DNA from: Paenibacillus harenae
GTDB taxonomy: Bacteria; Bacillota; Bacilli; Paenibacillales; Paenibacillaceae
Direction: 5' to 3'
NCBI RefSeq assembly: GCF_030812415.1
Contig: NZ_JAUSST010000001.1
Coordinates: 1,085,970-1,149,969, forward strand
Length of the DNA stretch: 64,000 bases
The notes below the pieces were generated by a model that saw only the letters and a list, made by a program, of their open reading frames with translations, was not told the origin of the DNA and searched no databases. The stretch's first letter is position 1; each line of letters opens with the position of its first letter. Made by a program: the position numbers and the translations under genes. Positions 49,658 through 58,231 of the stretch are shown one piece after another.

Positions 49658-51117
49658 AAAGTCCTCACTCCTTCCTGCCGCTTCTTTCTCGCTGACATGT
49701 TCCGAACGATCAAGCGGATCGCGATAGAGGCGATCATTAGCGCCAGAAGAACCGACATAAAGCTACCGAATTGTTCTCGAATGACAATCTTCCGGTATTC
49801 CTTAAACGCATTGGAATAATCAGCCTGATCGCCTACGATCTTGAAGTAACTCATCGCTTCTTTGTACCGCTGTTGTCGGTAAAGCGCCTTGCCAATCGAA
49901 TAGTACGCAAGATCGTAATTGCTGTTCAGCTCCAATACTTGCTGCCAAGGCCTGAACGCTTCCTCGTATTTGCCGTCGACGTACAGCTCCGATGCTTTAT
50001 GCACAAGCTGTGCGAACGGCGTCGGATAGAAAACATCTATCCGGTTGCGGGTTTGATCCGCCACATAGATCATGCCGTCCGGCGATTCGGCAACGCTTGT
50101 CGGTGTCTTGAACAATCCATCCTGATTGCCGAATCCGCCGAAAGCGAACAGCATGTCGCCTAGTTTGTTGTATTGAAACAGCCTGCCTGTCGTCCGATCC
50201 AGCGCGGTAATGATGCCATTCGCGTTAACGCTGACGTCGACGATTGCCGTTTGCAGTTCTTGATTGTTGCGGATCGGAAGATACAAATCGCCGTAAGTTT
50301 GGCTGCCGTTCATATTCAACGTATCCACGCCAACCGCGCTCAAGCGCTTCACCTGGTTTTCCTCGACACCGAGCGTTGTCGTATAAATGAAGCCTTCCGC
50401 ATCCTGGAATATACTGGAAAATTCTGGCGGTCGAACCGTGGAGAGCTGTTCCCGCTGTTGTTCCGACGCCATCAGTCTGACCGCGATGCGGGTCCAGTCA
50501 TAAGGTACATGATTTGCACCAAAAAATCCCGCAAAGGTGCCGTCCGGCTTCAGCTGCAGCAAACCCTGGGAAGTGCCCTCGCTGACTACGAACATATACC
50601 CCCGTTTGTCAACGATCAGCTTGGACGGCGAATAGACGAAGCCTCCTGGCAAAAGCGGACTTTCCGGCACTCCGAAATCTTGAATAAATTGTCCCGATTT
50701 GTCGAACTTGGCGATTCGTCGATTTAATGTATCCGATACATATACATCGCCGTTTTCAGTGACAAAGACGCCTTTGGGACCGTTAAGCGCGCCGTCTCCC
50801 TCCAAATCGCCATATATTCCGAGAACTTGCTTTTGCGCATTGATATGCAACACCCGATTGTTCCCGCTCTCAACCACATAAATCGTACTGTCGCGCGCAA
50901 TGAACAAATCCTCCGGACCCTTAAGCGGTCCCGACTCCATGTCCGTACCGTCAATGGATGTCAGAAACAAGTACGGATTAATCGAATAAATATCATTGCC
51001 TTCAAAATCATATACATATCCCTGATAGGAACTGACAGCCCCAGCCGTCATGGGAACTGCCATGAGCAACGCCAGTGCGGCTGCTATGATGCGAATCGCT
51101 TTCGTAAAGATCGCCAT
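49654..51117 (-). CDS. Secreted NHL-repeat/TPR protein with C-terminal membrane anchor
   Basis: A 487-residue protein. Signal peptide about 1-27 (ending MTAGA); NHL beta-propeller about 45-345 with blades such as GPEDLFIARDSTIYVVESGNNRVLHI, GPKGVFVTENGDVYVSDTLNRRIAKF and TPTSVAESPDGMIYVADQTRNRIDVF; a TPR pair about 355-420 (YEEAFRPWQQVLELNSNYDLAYYSIGKALYRQQRY); one membrane helix (about 445-465) and a basic tail. ATG 51117 is 11 bases after AAGGAG and gives the best signal peptide; GTG 51129 overlaps the permease stop. It could be a scaffold or sugar-binding propeller outside the membrane. Confidence 0.85.
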   Translation of the reverse strand: MAIFTKAIRIIAAALALLMAVPMTAGAVSSYQGYVYDFEGNDIYSINPYLFLTSIDGTDMESGPLKGPEDLFIARDSTIYVVESGNNRVLHINAQKQVLGIYGDLEGDGALNGPKGVFVTENGDVYVSDTLNRRIAKFDKSGQFIQDFGVPESPLLPGGFVYSPSKLIVDKRGYMFVVSEGTSQGLLQLKPDGTFAGFFGANHVPYDWTRIAVRLMASEQQREQLSTVRPPEFSSIFQDAEGFIYTTTLGVEENQVKRLSAVGVDTLNMNGSQTYGDLYLPIRNNQELQTAIVDVSVNANGIITALDRTTGRLFQYNKLGDMLFAFGGFGNQDGLFKTPTSVAESPDGMIYVADQTRNRIDVFYPTPFAQLVHKASELYVDGKYEEAFRPWQQVLELNSNYDLAYYSIGKALYRQQRYKEAMSYFKIVGDQADYSNAFKEYRKIVIREQFGSFMSVLLALMIASIAIRLIVRNMSARKKRQEGVRTL

Positions 51118-51125
51118 GGTCGGCA

Positions 51126-51995
51126 TCACTCCTTAATTCCCGAATGGGCCATCGTTTCAAGCACCATCTTCTGCGAAATAACAAAAACAAGAATCGTTGG
51201 AATCGTCATGAGAAGGCTTGCCGCCGCTACTGTTCCGACCCTAGCGACGACGCCGGCTCCGCCCTGTATCGTCTGCAAGGCGTTCGGCAACGTTTTCATA
51301 TTCTCGGTTGTCGTATAGATCGTCGCGCTGAACGGATCGTTCCATGCCGCTATGAAGCTGATCAGCGCGAACGTCGCGAGCGCAGGCTTCAGCATCGGGA
51401 TAACGATAATCCAGAACGTCTTCCACTCGCCGGCGCCGTCGATTTTGACCGCTTCCAGAAGCACATCGGGAATCTGATCCGCAAACTGCTTCATAAGAAA
51501 CATTCCGACCGGCGCGGCTACAAACGGTAAAATAAGCGCAAAGTACGTATTGATTATGCCGAGCTTATTGATTACAAGAAACTGCGGAATTTGCGTCACC
51601 TGCGGAGCAAACATGAGCGCGAAAATAATCATGCTGAAAATCATCTTACGAAAAGGCATGTTATGTTTGCTAAGCGGGTAAGCCGCCATCGCCGCAATTA
51701 ACGCCCCCAGGACGACAATAGCTCCAGATACAATAAAGCTGTTGAAGATATACCTTGAGAACGGCACAATGGACGTTCCTGTCGCCAACACCAAGTCGTT
51801 GAAATTTCTTATCGTCGGCTCCATCACGAAAAATCGCGGCGGGAACAAAAACAGTTCCGACGTAGGTTTGAATGCCGTCGACACCATATAAATGAGCGGC
51901 GCGAGCATGAGTAAACCGAACAAGGTGAGCAGGACGTACAGAATCGTCCCCCCGAAGTCAAATCGCTTGCCTTTCACCGCCAAAGAATGTTCCAT
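51126..51995 (-). CDS. Sugar ABC transporter permease, MalG type (first pair)
   Basis: A 289-residue CUT1 permease with six helices. Coupling loop: QIPDVLLEAVKIDGAGEWKTFWIIVIPMLKPALATFALISF, followed by AAWNDPFSATIYT. ATG 51995 is preferred; a TTG at 52019 would overlap the upstream gene by 17 bases and lacks a clear ribosome site. It ends with the stop overlapping the next gene region. Pairs with 52003-52899. Confidence 0.9.
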   Translation of the reverse strand: MEHSLAVKGKRFDFGGTILYVLLTLFGLLMLAPLIYMVSTAFKPTSELFLFPPRFFVMEPTIRNFNDLVLATGTSIVPFSRYIFNSFIVSGAIVVLGALIAAMAAYPLSKHNMPFRKMIFSMIIFALMFAPQVTQIPQFLVINKLGIINTYFALILPFVAAPVGMFLMKQFADQIPDVLLEAVKIDGAGEWKTFWIIVIPMLKPALATFALISFIAAWNDPFSATIYTTTENMKTLPNALQTIQGGAGVVARVGTVAAASLLMTIPTILVFVISQKMVLETMAHSGIKE

Positions 51996-52002
51996 CGTTT
52001 TC

Positions 52003-52899
52003 TCAATCCCCGCTTCCAAGCCATTTAAATAGCAATCTGTTCAATCCGACCATAAACATAAAGAGTACAACTGCGATCGCCGCCGCATATCCCATTTCGA
52101 ACCGGATGAACGCGTAGTCGAACAAATGCGTCATCATTGTGTGGCCGGCATACAACGGACTCGGCATGCCTACCAGCGCCATACTGATGTCGGCCACCTG
52201 CAACGCGCCGACTACTTGCAGAACGGCGCCGAACAATAGCTGGGGTTTGACAGAGGGTATCGTAATGTACCACAGCTGTTGCCAACGGTATTTGACGCCA
52301 TCGATTGCGCCCGCTTCATACAGATCGCGCGACACGTTTTGCAGCCCCGCGAGGAAGGCAAGAAAGCCAATCCCCATATTCATCCAGAGCGATACGATAA
52401 TCAGTACCGGCATAATCGTATCGATATTTTGCAGCCACAGATACGGCTCCCTCAGAAATCCCATATTCATGAGCCAGTAGTTGATAAGCCCGTATCGGTC
52501 GCCGGAAAAGAGATACAGCCACACGACCGATATCGCGACCGAGCTGGTTATCGCTGGCGTATAAAAACAGAGCGTATAGAAAAACCGGTATTTTTGCGGA
52601 ATCTGGCTAATAAACCACGCTAGCAGAAACGACATGATATAGCCGACAGGGCCGGTTACAAATGCGAATTTCAGCGTATTGGCCACTGCGGTCAGAAACA
52701 CATTGTCGTCGACAAACAGCAGCCTGTAGTTTGACCAGCCTATCCAGCGCGGCGCTTCCACGATGTTGTAATACGTAAAGCTCAGAAACACGGATATCCC
52801 TACCGGAATGATCGTAAACACGGCAAAGAGCAAAAGGAAGGGAGCGAGAAAATAATACGATTTCCGATATTTGATGACTTCCGTTAACATCCGGCTCAT
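52003..52899 (-). CDS. Sugar ABC transporter permease, MalF type (first pair)
   Basis: A 298-residue CUT1 permease (YFLAPFLLLFAVFTIIPVGISVFLSFTYY; coupling loop NVSRDLYEAGAIDGVKYRWQQLWYITIPSVKPQLLFG). GGAGGAG lies seven bases before ATG 52899, which overlaps the binding-protein stop as ATGA. There is no ATPase in this operon; a general MsmX/MsmK-type ATPase elsewhere would power both pairs. Confidence 0.92.
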   Translation of the reverse strand: MSRMLTEVIKYRKSYYFLAPFLLLFAVFTIIPVGISVFLSFTYYNIVEAPRWIGWSNYRLLFVDDNVFLTAVANTLKFAFVTGPVGYIMSFLLAWFISQIPQKYRFFYTLCFYTPAITSSVAISVVWLYLFSGDRYGLINYWLMNMGFLREPYLWLQNIDTIMPVLIIVSLWMNMGIGFLAFLAGLQNVSRDLYEAGAIDGVKYRWQQLWYITIPSVKPQLLFGAVLQVVGALQVADISMALVGMPSPLYAGHTMMTHLFDYAFIRFEMGYAAAIAVVLFMFMVGLNRLLFKWLGSGD

Positions 52900-55868
52900 T
52901 TCGCCGCTCCTCCTTCCGGTTCTTCAAGTCCGAATTCTTCCCGCTTCTTACGAAGCTCCTTGTTGATTTCAATTACTGCGTCCTCAATCGCTTCACGTTG
53001 GTTTTTGCCGTTCAGGACAATTTCGTTCCAAGTGTTGCCGATATGCCGGCTCGTATAATAGCCGCCAAGAACAACCTGTCTTTCCTTGAACCACTTCCAC
53101 TGCTCCAGCACGGCTTCAATGTCATCTTGCGGCCATGGCAGTCGGGTCAACGCTTCGACGTTGGCCGTGTTCCAACGCGCCTCGACTCCCAGCAGCGATT
53201 CCAGCTCGATGCCGAATCTCTCCTGCACGTCCGCGCTGGTCCACCATTTGATGAATTCCCAGCCCTGTTGTTTTCGGTCTGAATTGTTGAACAGAACGGC
53301 CGTTTGCGCAAGACCGCCAGTCGAACGATTGACTGTACCATCTTGCTGCCGTATGCCGGGCATTGGCTTCATCCCCCACCACCCTGTCAATTCGGGTGCT
53401 GCAGTGGACAACATCACATAGGTGGAATAGTCAGCGATCCCGATCGGCATTTCGCCAGTGCGGAACCGGTTGTAAAAATTCGCGTCCTTGCTGATTTTGT
53501 AATTCGTGAACAGCCCCGTCCACATGCGGAACGCATTCATTGCTTCTTCTGAATCAAGTGCCGATTTTTTGCCGTCCGCATGGTAGAAATCTCCTCCGTT
53601 CTGGAACAGGAACGGCGCGAACTCATTAATTGCATTATCCGTGCCGCTCACCGCATGCGGGTAATAGAAATCCATCCCTTCCTGCTGCAGGAGCGGTATG
53701 AGGTCCATCACCTCTTCCCATGTGTCGGGAATCTTGGTAATGCCCATTCCTTCCAATATGTCCTTGCGGTAAAACAGCATGTTGAAATTTTGATTTTCCG
53801 GCAGAGCGTAGTCGCCGCCGTTGTATTTGTACGGAATAAGAGCGCCTGGCCGGAAACGTGAGGCCACTTCCTCGTAATCGTCAAAATCATTCAAATTGAC
53901 GAGTGCGCCGCGTACCGCGAAATCGATCGGCACATCCGCTTCGATGCCGAGCGCTACATCCGGCTGAATGCCCGTCGTCGTCGCGAGCAGCAGCTTCGTC
54001 TTATCGCCTGCCGGAACGACGTTGACGTTGACCCGAATGCCGGTTTCCGCCGTAAATTCTTCATCCGCCAACTGCTTGATGATCGTTGCCCAGTCGCGTC
54101 CGCGCGAAATCCATACTTCAATCGTCGGCATACTGTCGTCATTTTCTTCGAACACATCCCCTACTCCCCGATAATCCTTACGGAAGGACAAGAAGAAGTC
54201 GTGTACCGATGTCGTACTCTTGCTGAACCAGCTTGCGCCAGGCCTCGGCCACGGACGGTCTTCCGATTTGATGACGAAATAGTCGAGCTGCAAGCTCTGT
54301 TGGCTAAGTCCGCTGATCCACGTGCCAAGCTGCGACTGCGAATCCGAAAGCTGGCCCAGGCGGCTCGGAATCGAATCAGGCGCTTCGGCCATGTTGAGCA
54401 GTTGATTGCGAGCCATGGCGAGCGTCGCGATCTGCGAGCTCCCCTTTGACACCCCAAGCTCATACAAGAGGTTTATCGAGTCATCCAGATCTCTTGCCAT
54501 GATGTGGAGACGCGGAATCAGGTTCGGAATCACTTTGTCGAGTTCCCACTCGCGGTTCGGATCCGGGTTGGTTCCGGTATACAACAGCGTTTCCCTGCTG
54601 ATGAACGACATTTTCCGCGAAACATCCTGCACCCTCTCGAACACTTCGCCAAGCGCGCCGACCATCACTTCCATCCGTATCGTGTGGCGGCCCTCCTCCA
54701 GATAGAACCAGTACGGCTTCTCGTCTCCGAGCGGAGTCATTTGCCAATTGGCTTCATACTTGAAATTAATCGCTTTCATTTCATCAAAAGGAATTTCTCC
54801 GTCAAGATATAACGTACGCTGGACAGGAAGCCCGTCCAAAAACCAGTTGGCCGCTTTCAGACCAATCTGATACAAGCCAGTTTTCGGAACATCGAATTCC
54901 CACTCGATCCACTGCCCGCCAACGCGCCAGCCAGCGCCGCCCATCGTGTTCAGTCCGGTTCCCTCTTTGTTGAAAGGCTCTGTAGCCGGATCGCGCACTT
55001 CAACTCTGCGGAGCGTCGGGCTCGATTTCCGTACGGCGTCTTCCGCTTGCATCTTGATCAACGTATCGCGAACCGGTTCTACGCCCAGTTCGTTGTTATC
55101 GCTCGCATATTCCTCGTACGTCTTCAGGTGAACCGGAGAAAAGACATCAATAGTCGCAATTGCCGCCGGCTCCCTGATCGCGTTCAGCCGGATCGTGTGC
55201 CGCCCCTTCGTCAGATGAAACCGAAACGGCTCGAGCACCTTGGCGTCGGCATCCTTGATCTTGCTGTACTGCCACCCGAATACCTCCTGCTGGCTCGGGT
55301 TGTACTCATTGCCTTGACGATCCTTCCACACCGGACCGGCCTCTTCCCACATGCGCATAAACTCCAGCTTCTTCAATTGAATAAAAGGAAACTGTCCGTC
55401 GATTTGTATATTCCGAAGCACGGATGAGCGCTGGCCGTCCAAAGCATAGTAGCTCATCCCCATTTGATAGAAGCCTTCCTGCGGAACCTCTATTTCATAC
55501 TCGACCCAGCTGTCTTCTTCCGATAAAACAACGACCTCCTCGTTTCTTCCGCCGATGCCCGATTCCTTGCGGACGCCGAAGCTGCTGGATGCGGCAAATT
55601 CCGCGCCATTTAACGTTATTTGAACCCCTTCCGTATCCTCGATGCCTGCCTTCCGCTTTGATTCCAAATAAATCAGATAGGATGGCTCCAATTTTGAGAA
55701 TACGCTCTCGGACGCAAGAATGGATGTGTCGTCGAAGTTTTCATACTCAGGAATTCCGACCATCGTTTGATCCTCTTGGCCGCGAATGCTCTGCCACCAG
55801 ATCACTCCGAAGATGAATACAACTGCCAAAATGATGGTCCCGGTATATTTTCGAATAAATACGAGCAT
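52896..55868 (-). CDS. Giant membrane-anchored sugar-binding protein with two carbohydrate-binding-like modules
   Basis: A 990-residue protein. One N-terminal membrane helix (about 8-26) and no lipobox, so it is tethered by the helix. Two beta-sandwich modules (about 100-260 and 290-415) share the pattern SWVEYEIEVPQEGFYQMGMSYY / QWIEWEFDVPKTGLYQIGLKAA and RHTIRL/RHTIRM, like CBM6/35. A helical part (about 430-545) follows. The last 440 residues are a family-1 solute-binding fold (TIEVWISRGRDWATIIKQLADEEFTAETG, QNFNMLFYRKDILEGMGI, GWEFIKWWTSADVQERFG). Normal binding proteins have about 430 residues. First in the operon, downstream of a shared promoter block. Confidence 0.9.
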   Translation of the reverse strand: MLVFIRKYTGTIILAVVFIFGVIWWQSIRGQEDQTMVGIPEYENFDDTSILASESVFSKLEPSYLIYLESKRKAGIEDTEGVQITLNGAEFAASSSFGVRKESGIGGRNEEVVVLSEEDSWVEYEIEVPQEGFYQMGMSYYALDGQRSSVLRNIQIDGQFPFIQLKKLEFMRMWEEAGPVWKDRQGNEYNPSQQEVFGWQYSKIKDADAKVLEPFRFHLTKGRHTIRLNAIREPAAIATIDVFSPVHLKTYEEYASDNNELGVEPVRDTLIKMQAEDAVRKSSPTLRRVEVRDPATEPFNKEGTGLNTMGGAGWRVGGQWIEWEFDVPKTGLYQIGLKAANWFLDGLPVQRTLYLDGEIPFDEMKAINFKYEANWQMTPLGDEKPYWFYLEEGRHTIRMEVMVGALGEVFERVQDVSRKMSFISRETLLYTGTNPDPNREWELDKVIPNLIPRLHIMARDLDDSINLLYELGVSKGSSQIATLAMARNQLLNMAEAPDSIPSRLGQLSDSQSQLGTWISGLSQQSLQLDYFVIKSEDRPWPRPGASWFSKSTTSVHDFFLSFRKDYRGVGDVFEENDDSMPTIEVWISRGRDWATIIKQLADEEFTAETGIRVNVNVVPAGDKTKLLLATTTGIQPDVALGIEADVPIDFAVRGALVNLNDFDDYEEVASRFRPGALIPYKYNGGDYALPENQNFNMLFYRKDILEGMGITKIPDTWEEVMDLIPLLQQEGMDFYYPHAVSGTDNAINEFAPFLFQNGGDFYHADGKKSALDSEEAMNAFRMWTGLFTNYKISKDANFYNRFRTGEMPIGIADYSTYVMLSTAAPELTGWWGMKPMPGIRQQDGTVNRSTGGLAQTAVLFNNSDRKQQGWEFIKWWTSADVQERFGIELESLLGVEARWNTANVEALTRLPWPQDDIEAVLEQWKWFKERQVVLGGYYTSRHIGNTWNEIVLNGKNQREAIEDAVIEINKELRKKREEFGLEEPEGGAAK

Positions 55869-55920
55869 ATTTGCCTCCCCTTTTTTTCATAAACTGCCAA
55901 TGACAACTTTTCCTTGTAGC

Positions 55921-55934
55921 GGAAAGCGCTTTCC
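55921..55934 (-). promoter_or_regulatory. cre-like palindrome before the transporter operon
   Basis: GGAAAGCGCTTTCC is a perfect palindrome that differs from the strongest CcpA site only at the two end bases. It lies 52 bases before the start codon and about 50 bases downstream of the predicted transcription start, as expected for a roadblock-type catabolite site. Confidence 0.6.
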
Positions 55935-55983
55935 ACCGGAAAGAAAGCCATGCGCTAATTTCTTGATGCTTTCTTTTTTTTCA

Positions 55984-56047
55984 ATTGTATAGCGTGGTTG
56001 CACTTCAAACCTTGATTTTTAAGCCATTGACTAGCACGATATAGACA
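55984..56047 (-). promoter_or_regulatory. Promoter and putative activator site of the transporter operon
   Basis: On the minus strand a 39-nt block (56047-56009) is followed after 16 bases by CTATACAAT (55992-55984), a likely -10. No good -35 is seen. The block and its spacing repeat at 61534-61597. This suggests binding by an activator, possibly the AraC protein encoded at 56158-56997. Confidence 0.55.
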
Positions 56048-56157
56048 CCGCCCTTGCCAGCTCATAGATTCCATTCTTTACAGTTCCGCCGGTCAACGAA
56101 AGGCATGCCAAATAGCCCTCGCTTACTATGAAGAGAAGGCTGGATTGCCTTGCATTG

Positions 56158-56997
56158 TCACCTTTTGCGGTTACGGATATAACGTCCTGGGGGCATGCCT
56201 GCCGATTTCGTAAATTGCTTGGTAAACGAATAAATATCTCCATAACCAAGACTAGAGGCTACGTGTTTGATGGGGAGTCCAGAGAGGAGCATCATTTTGG
56301 CCTGTTCCATTAAATGTTCAATGTGATACCGCTGAGGAGAAACCCCGGTAACGGCTTTAAAATGCTTCCTGAAATTCTCATATCCCATATTGAGGGCTGC
56401 CGCAATTTCCTTCATATCATAATGGATATCATTTGAGCCGCCGATAAGTTGGCATGCCTTCGATATTTTATGATTATTGTGTACTCTCTGCGAATAATGA
56501 ACGCTGCCGTGCAATCGAATCATGAGTTCTTGCACTCTCATCAGCAGGTAGGGGAGGCCTTCATCAACAGCGCCTTTAAGATGGTTTAACAAAGCCGCAA
56601 AATCAAAAATATAATCGCTCGCAATCGGCGTTGCTTGCACCTCTTTATCGGAATTGATAATTCCTAGCGTTTTCAGGTAGTGATAAACAGGATAACCTAC
56701 ACTAATATAAAACTCTATCCATTCCCCGTCCGGCTCGATTTCAGTGGAGTGCAAGCGTCCGGGTAAACGCTGAACCAGGTCACCAGCTTTCATAGGCATA
56801 ACGGTGCCGTCCTGCGAGATAAATCGTCCTTTGCCTTGCAGAATCAAAAAACAGCTGTAATATTCAATCTTAAAGTCATATTGGGAACGGTCCGCCGTTC
56901 TTTTTCTCATGAAGCCGCATGACAAAATGCCTTGGTCGAAATCATCGCCGATACACCGGTATACGACATCATTTTCCTTTATATCATCGTAATTCAT
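56158..56997 (-). CDS. AraC family transcriptional regulator
   Basis: A 279-residue AraC/XylS regulator with an N-terminal cupin sensor (FKIEYYSCFLILQGKGRFISQDGTVMPMKAGDLVQRLPG) and two C-terminal helix-turn-helix units (MKEIAAALNMGYENFRKHFKAVTGVSPQRYHI and IKHVASSLGYGDIYSFTKQFTKSAGMPPGRYI). Its ribosome site is weak. It lies directly upstream of the transporter operon on the same strand and divergent from another AraC gene. It is the most likely activator of the operon. Confidence 0.93.
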   Translation of the reverse strand: MNYDDIKENDVVYRCIGDDFDQGILSCGFMRKRTADRSQYDFKIEYYSCFLILQGKGRFISQDGTVMPMKAGDLVQRLPGRLHSTEIEPDGEWIEFYISVGYPVYHYLKTLGIINSDKEVQATPIASDYIFDFAALLNHLKGAVDEGLPYLLMRVQELMIRLHGSVHYSQRVHNNHKISKACQLIGGSNDIHYDMKEIAAALNMGYENFRKHFKAVTGVSPQRYHIEHLMEQAKMMLLSGLPIKHVASSLGYGDIYSFTKQFTKSAGMPPGRYIRNRKR

Positions 56998-57055
56998 AGG
57001 GTCGATACACCTGCCAAAATAAAGGATTTAGGTTGCTGCCATTTAAAATTTTCAT

Positions 57056-57165
57056 ATGATTTTTAGGTCATTTTTGATTGTATGATTACAACCATAGCAC
57101 ATTTAAAATAATAATGACGGCGCTTACATTTATCTTCAATATAGGTGGTGCATGAAAAACAACAT
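57056..57165 (+). promoter_or_regulatory. Upstream control block of the AraC gene, shared with a GH5 gene
   Basis: Same blocks in the same order as 28344-28455 (ATGATTTTT, CATTTTTGATTGTAT, TTTAAAATAAT, GCGCTTACA, then AGGTGGTGCATGAAAAAC). A cre-like TGACGGCGCTTACA lies at 57115-57128 with one mismatch to the consensus. The 271-base gap 56998-57268 serves both divergent AraC genes. Confidence 0.55.
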
Positions 57166-57268
57166 AGGATACTACTGTCAATGGCATAAGCTGCGTTCAA
57201 CACGGAGAGAGCGGAAGCCTGGCATATGATGAAGCCGCAGATCTCATTCATATGAAAAGGGTGGGTTT

Positions 57269-58129
57269 ATGAAAATCGTACGATTGGAATGGTTTACGAA
57301 GGATGAGCAGTTCCCGTTCTTTATCCAATATGGCGGACACAACGAGAACACAGACCTGCATAAGCACGATGAGTTCACCGAGCTCGTCATTGTATTGAAT
57401 GGAAACGCTACGCATATCGTCAATAACGAAAGCTCCTTTATCAAGAAAGGAGATGTATTTGTTATCAACGATTCAACCTGCCATGGATACAAAGACCCTC
57501 ATGATTTTAAAATATGCAATATCATGTACAAACCGGATATCCTTCAGTCGGCCGATCCAGCTCTAAGGATTTCCAACGGGTTTCAGGCTCTTTTTGTTTC
57601 GGAACCGTCTTACCTCAATATTCATCCCTATCCAAGCAAGCTCAGTTTATCGATTCCTAACCTAGAATATGTCTCTACTCTCATTTCCGTCATGATGGAT
57701 GAATACCGCAACAAACTTCAGGGATATGAGACAATGCTGACTTCCCGGTTTATGGAGCTTGTCGTCTATTTGTCAAGGCAGTTTGACACGAAGGAGAAGG
57801 GCCCGTCCAGTAATCTGCTGCATTTGGCGAATGCGATTTCCTATATGGAAGATCATTATATCGAGCCGCTCACGCTGGAGGAGATCGCCGAGCAATCCGA
57901 TATTTCAGTCAGGCACCTGAACCGAATCTTCCAATCCTATTATCAAACGACCCCTGTTTCCTACCTGAAGCGGCTCCGTTTAGAGCGAGCATGCTCTTTG
58001 TTGAAACAGACGAAGCTCTCCATTACCGACATTTCCCATAAATGCGGGTTTAATGACAGCAATTATTTCACTCGTCTGTTTACCAAGGCTAATGGGTGTT
58101 CCCCCAAGGCCTACAGACGGGTTCAGTAG
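57269..58129 (+). CDS. AraC family transcriptional regulator
   Basis: A 286-residue RhaS-like AraC regulator. The sensor half has the cupin pattern LHKHDEFTELVIVLNGNATHIVNNESSFIKKGDVFVIND; the DNA-binding half has LTLEEIAEQSDISVRHLNRIFQSYYQTTPVSYLKRLRLERA and ITDISHKCGFNDSNYFTRLFTKANGCSPKAYR. GGGTGGG lies three bases before ATG. Its upstream region matches that of the GH5 gene at 28531, so it may control itself and that gene. Converges on the anchored GH5 gene. Confidence 0.94.
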   Translation: MKIVRLEWFTKDEQFPFFIQYGGHNENTDLHKHDEFTELVIVLNGNATHIVNNESSFIKKGDVFVINDSTCHGYKDPHDFKICNIMYKPDILQSADPALRISNGFQALFVSEPSYLNIHPYPSKLSLSIPNLEYVSTLISVMMDEYRNKLQGYETMLTSRFMELVVYLSRQFDTKEKGPSSNLLHLANAISYMEDHYIEPLTLEEIAEQSDISVRHLNRIFQSYYQTTPVSYLKRLRLERACSLLKQTKLSITDISHKCGFNDSNYFTRLFTKANGCSPKAYRRVQ

Positions 58130-58140
58130 ATAACCTGAGA

Positions 58141-58222
58141 TAGCAAGACGGTCTTCGTTGAAGGCCGACGGAAGCGCAAAATTTGCCGTCGCGCCTTCCG
58201 CGTATGGAATAGCTCCATACAC
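58141..58222 (-). pseudogene. Fragment of a CBM46 module
   Basis: Read on the minus strand this gives YGAIPYAEGATANFALPSAF then NEDRLAIS. The intact enzyme at 30279 has EGTTANFVIPTAFNGDRLATMEA at the matching place. Only about 28 residues remain and the flanks do not match, so it is the relic of another GH5-CBM46 gene. It abuts the AraC stop and the dispersed repeat. Confidence 0.7.
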
Positions 58223-58231
58223 CTAGCCTTT

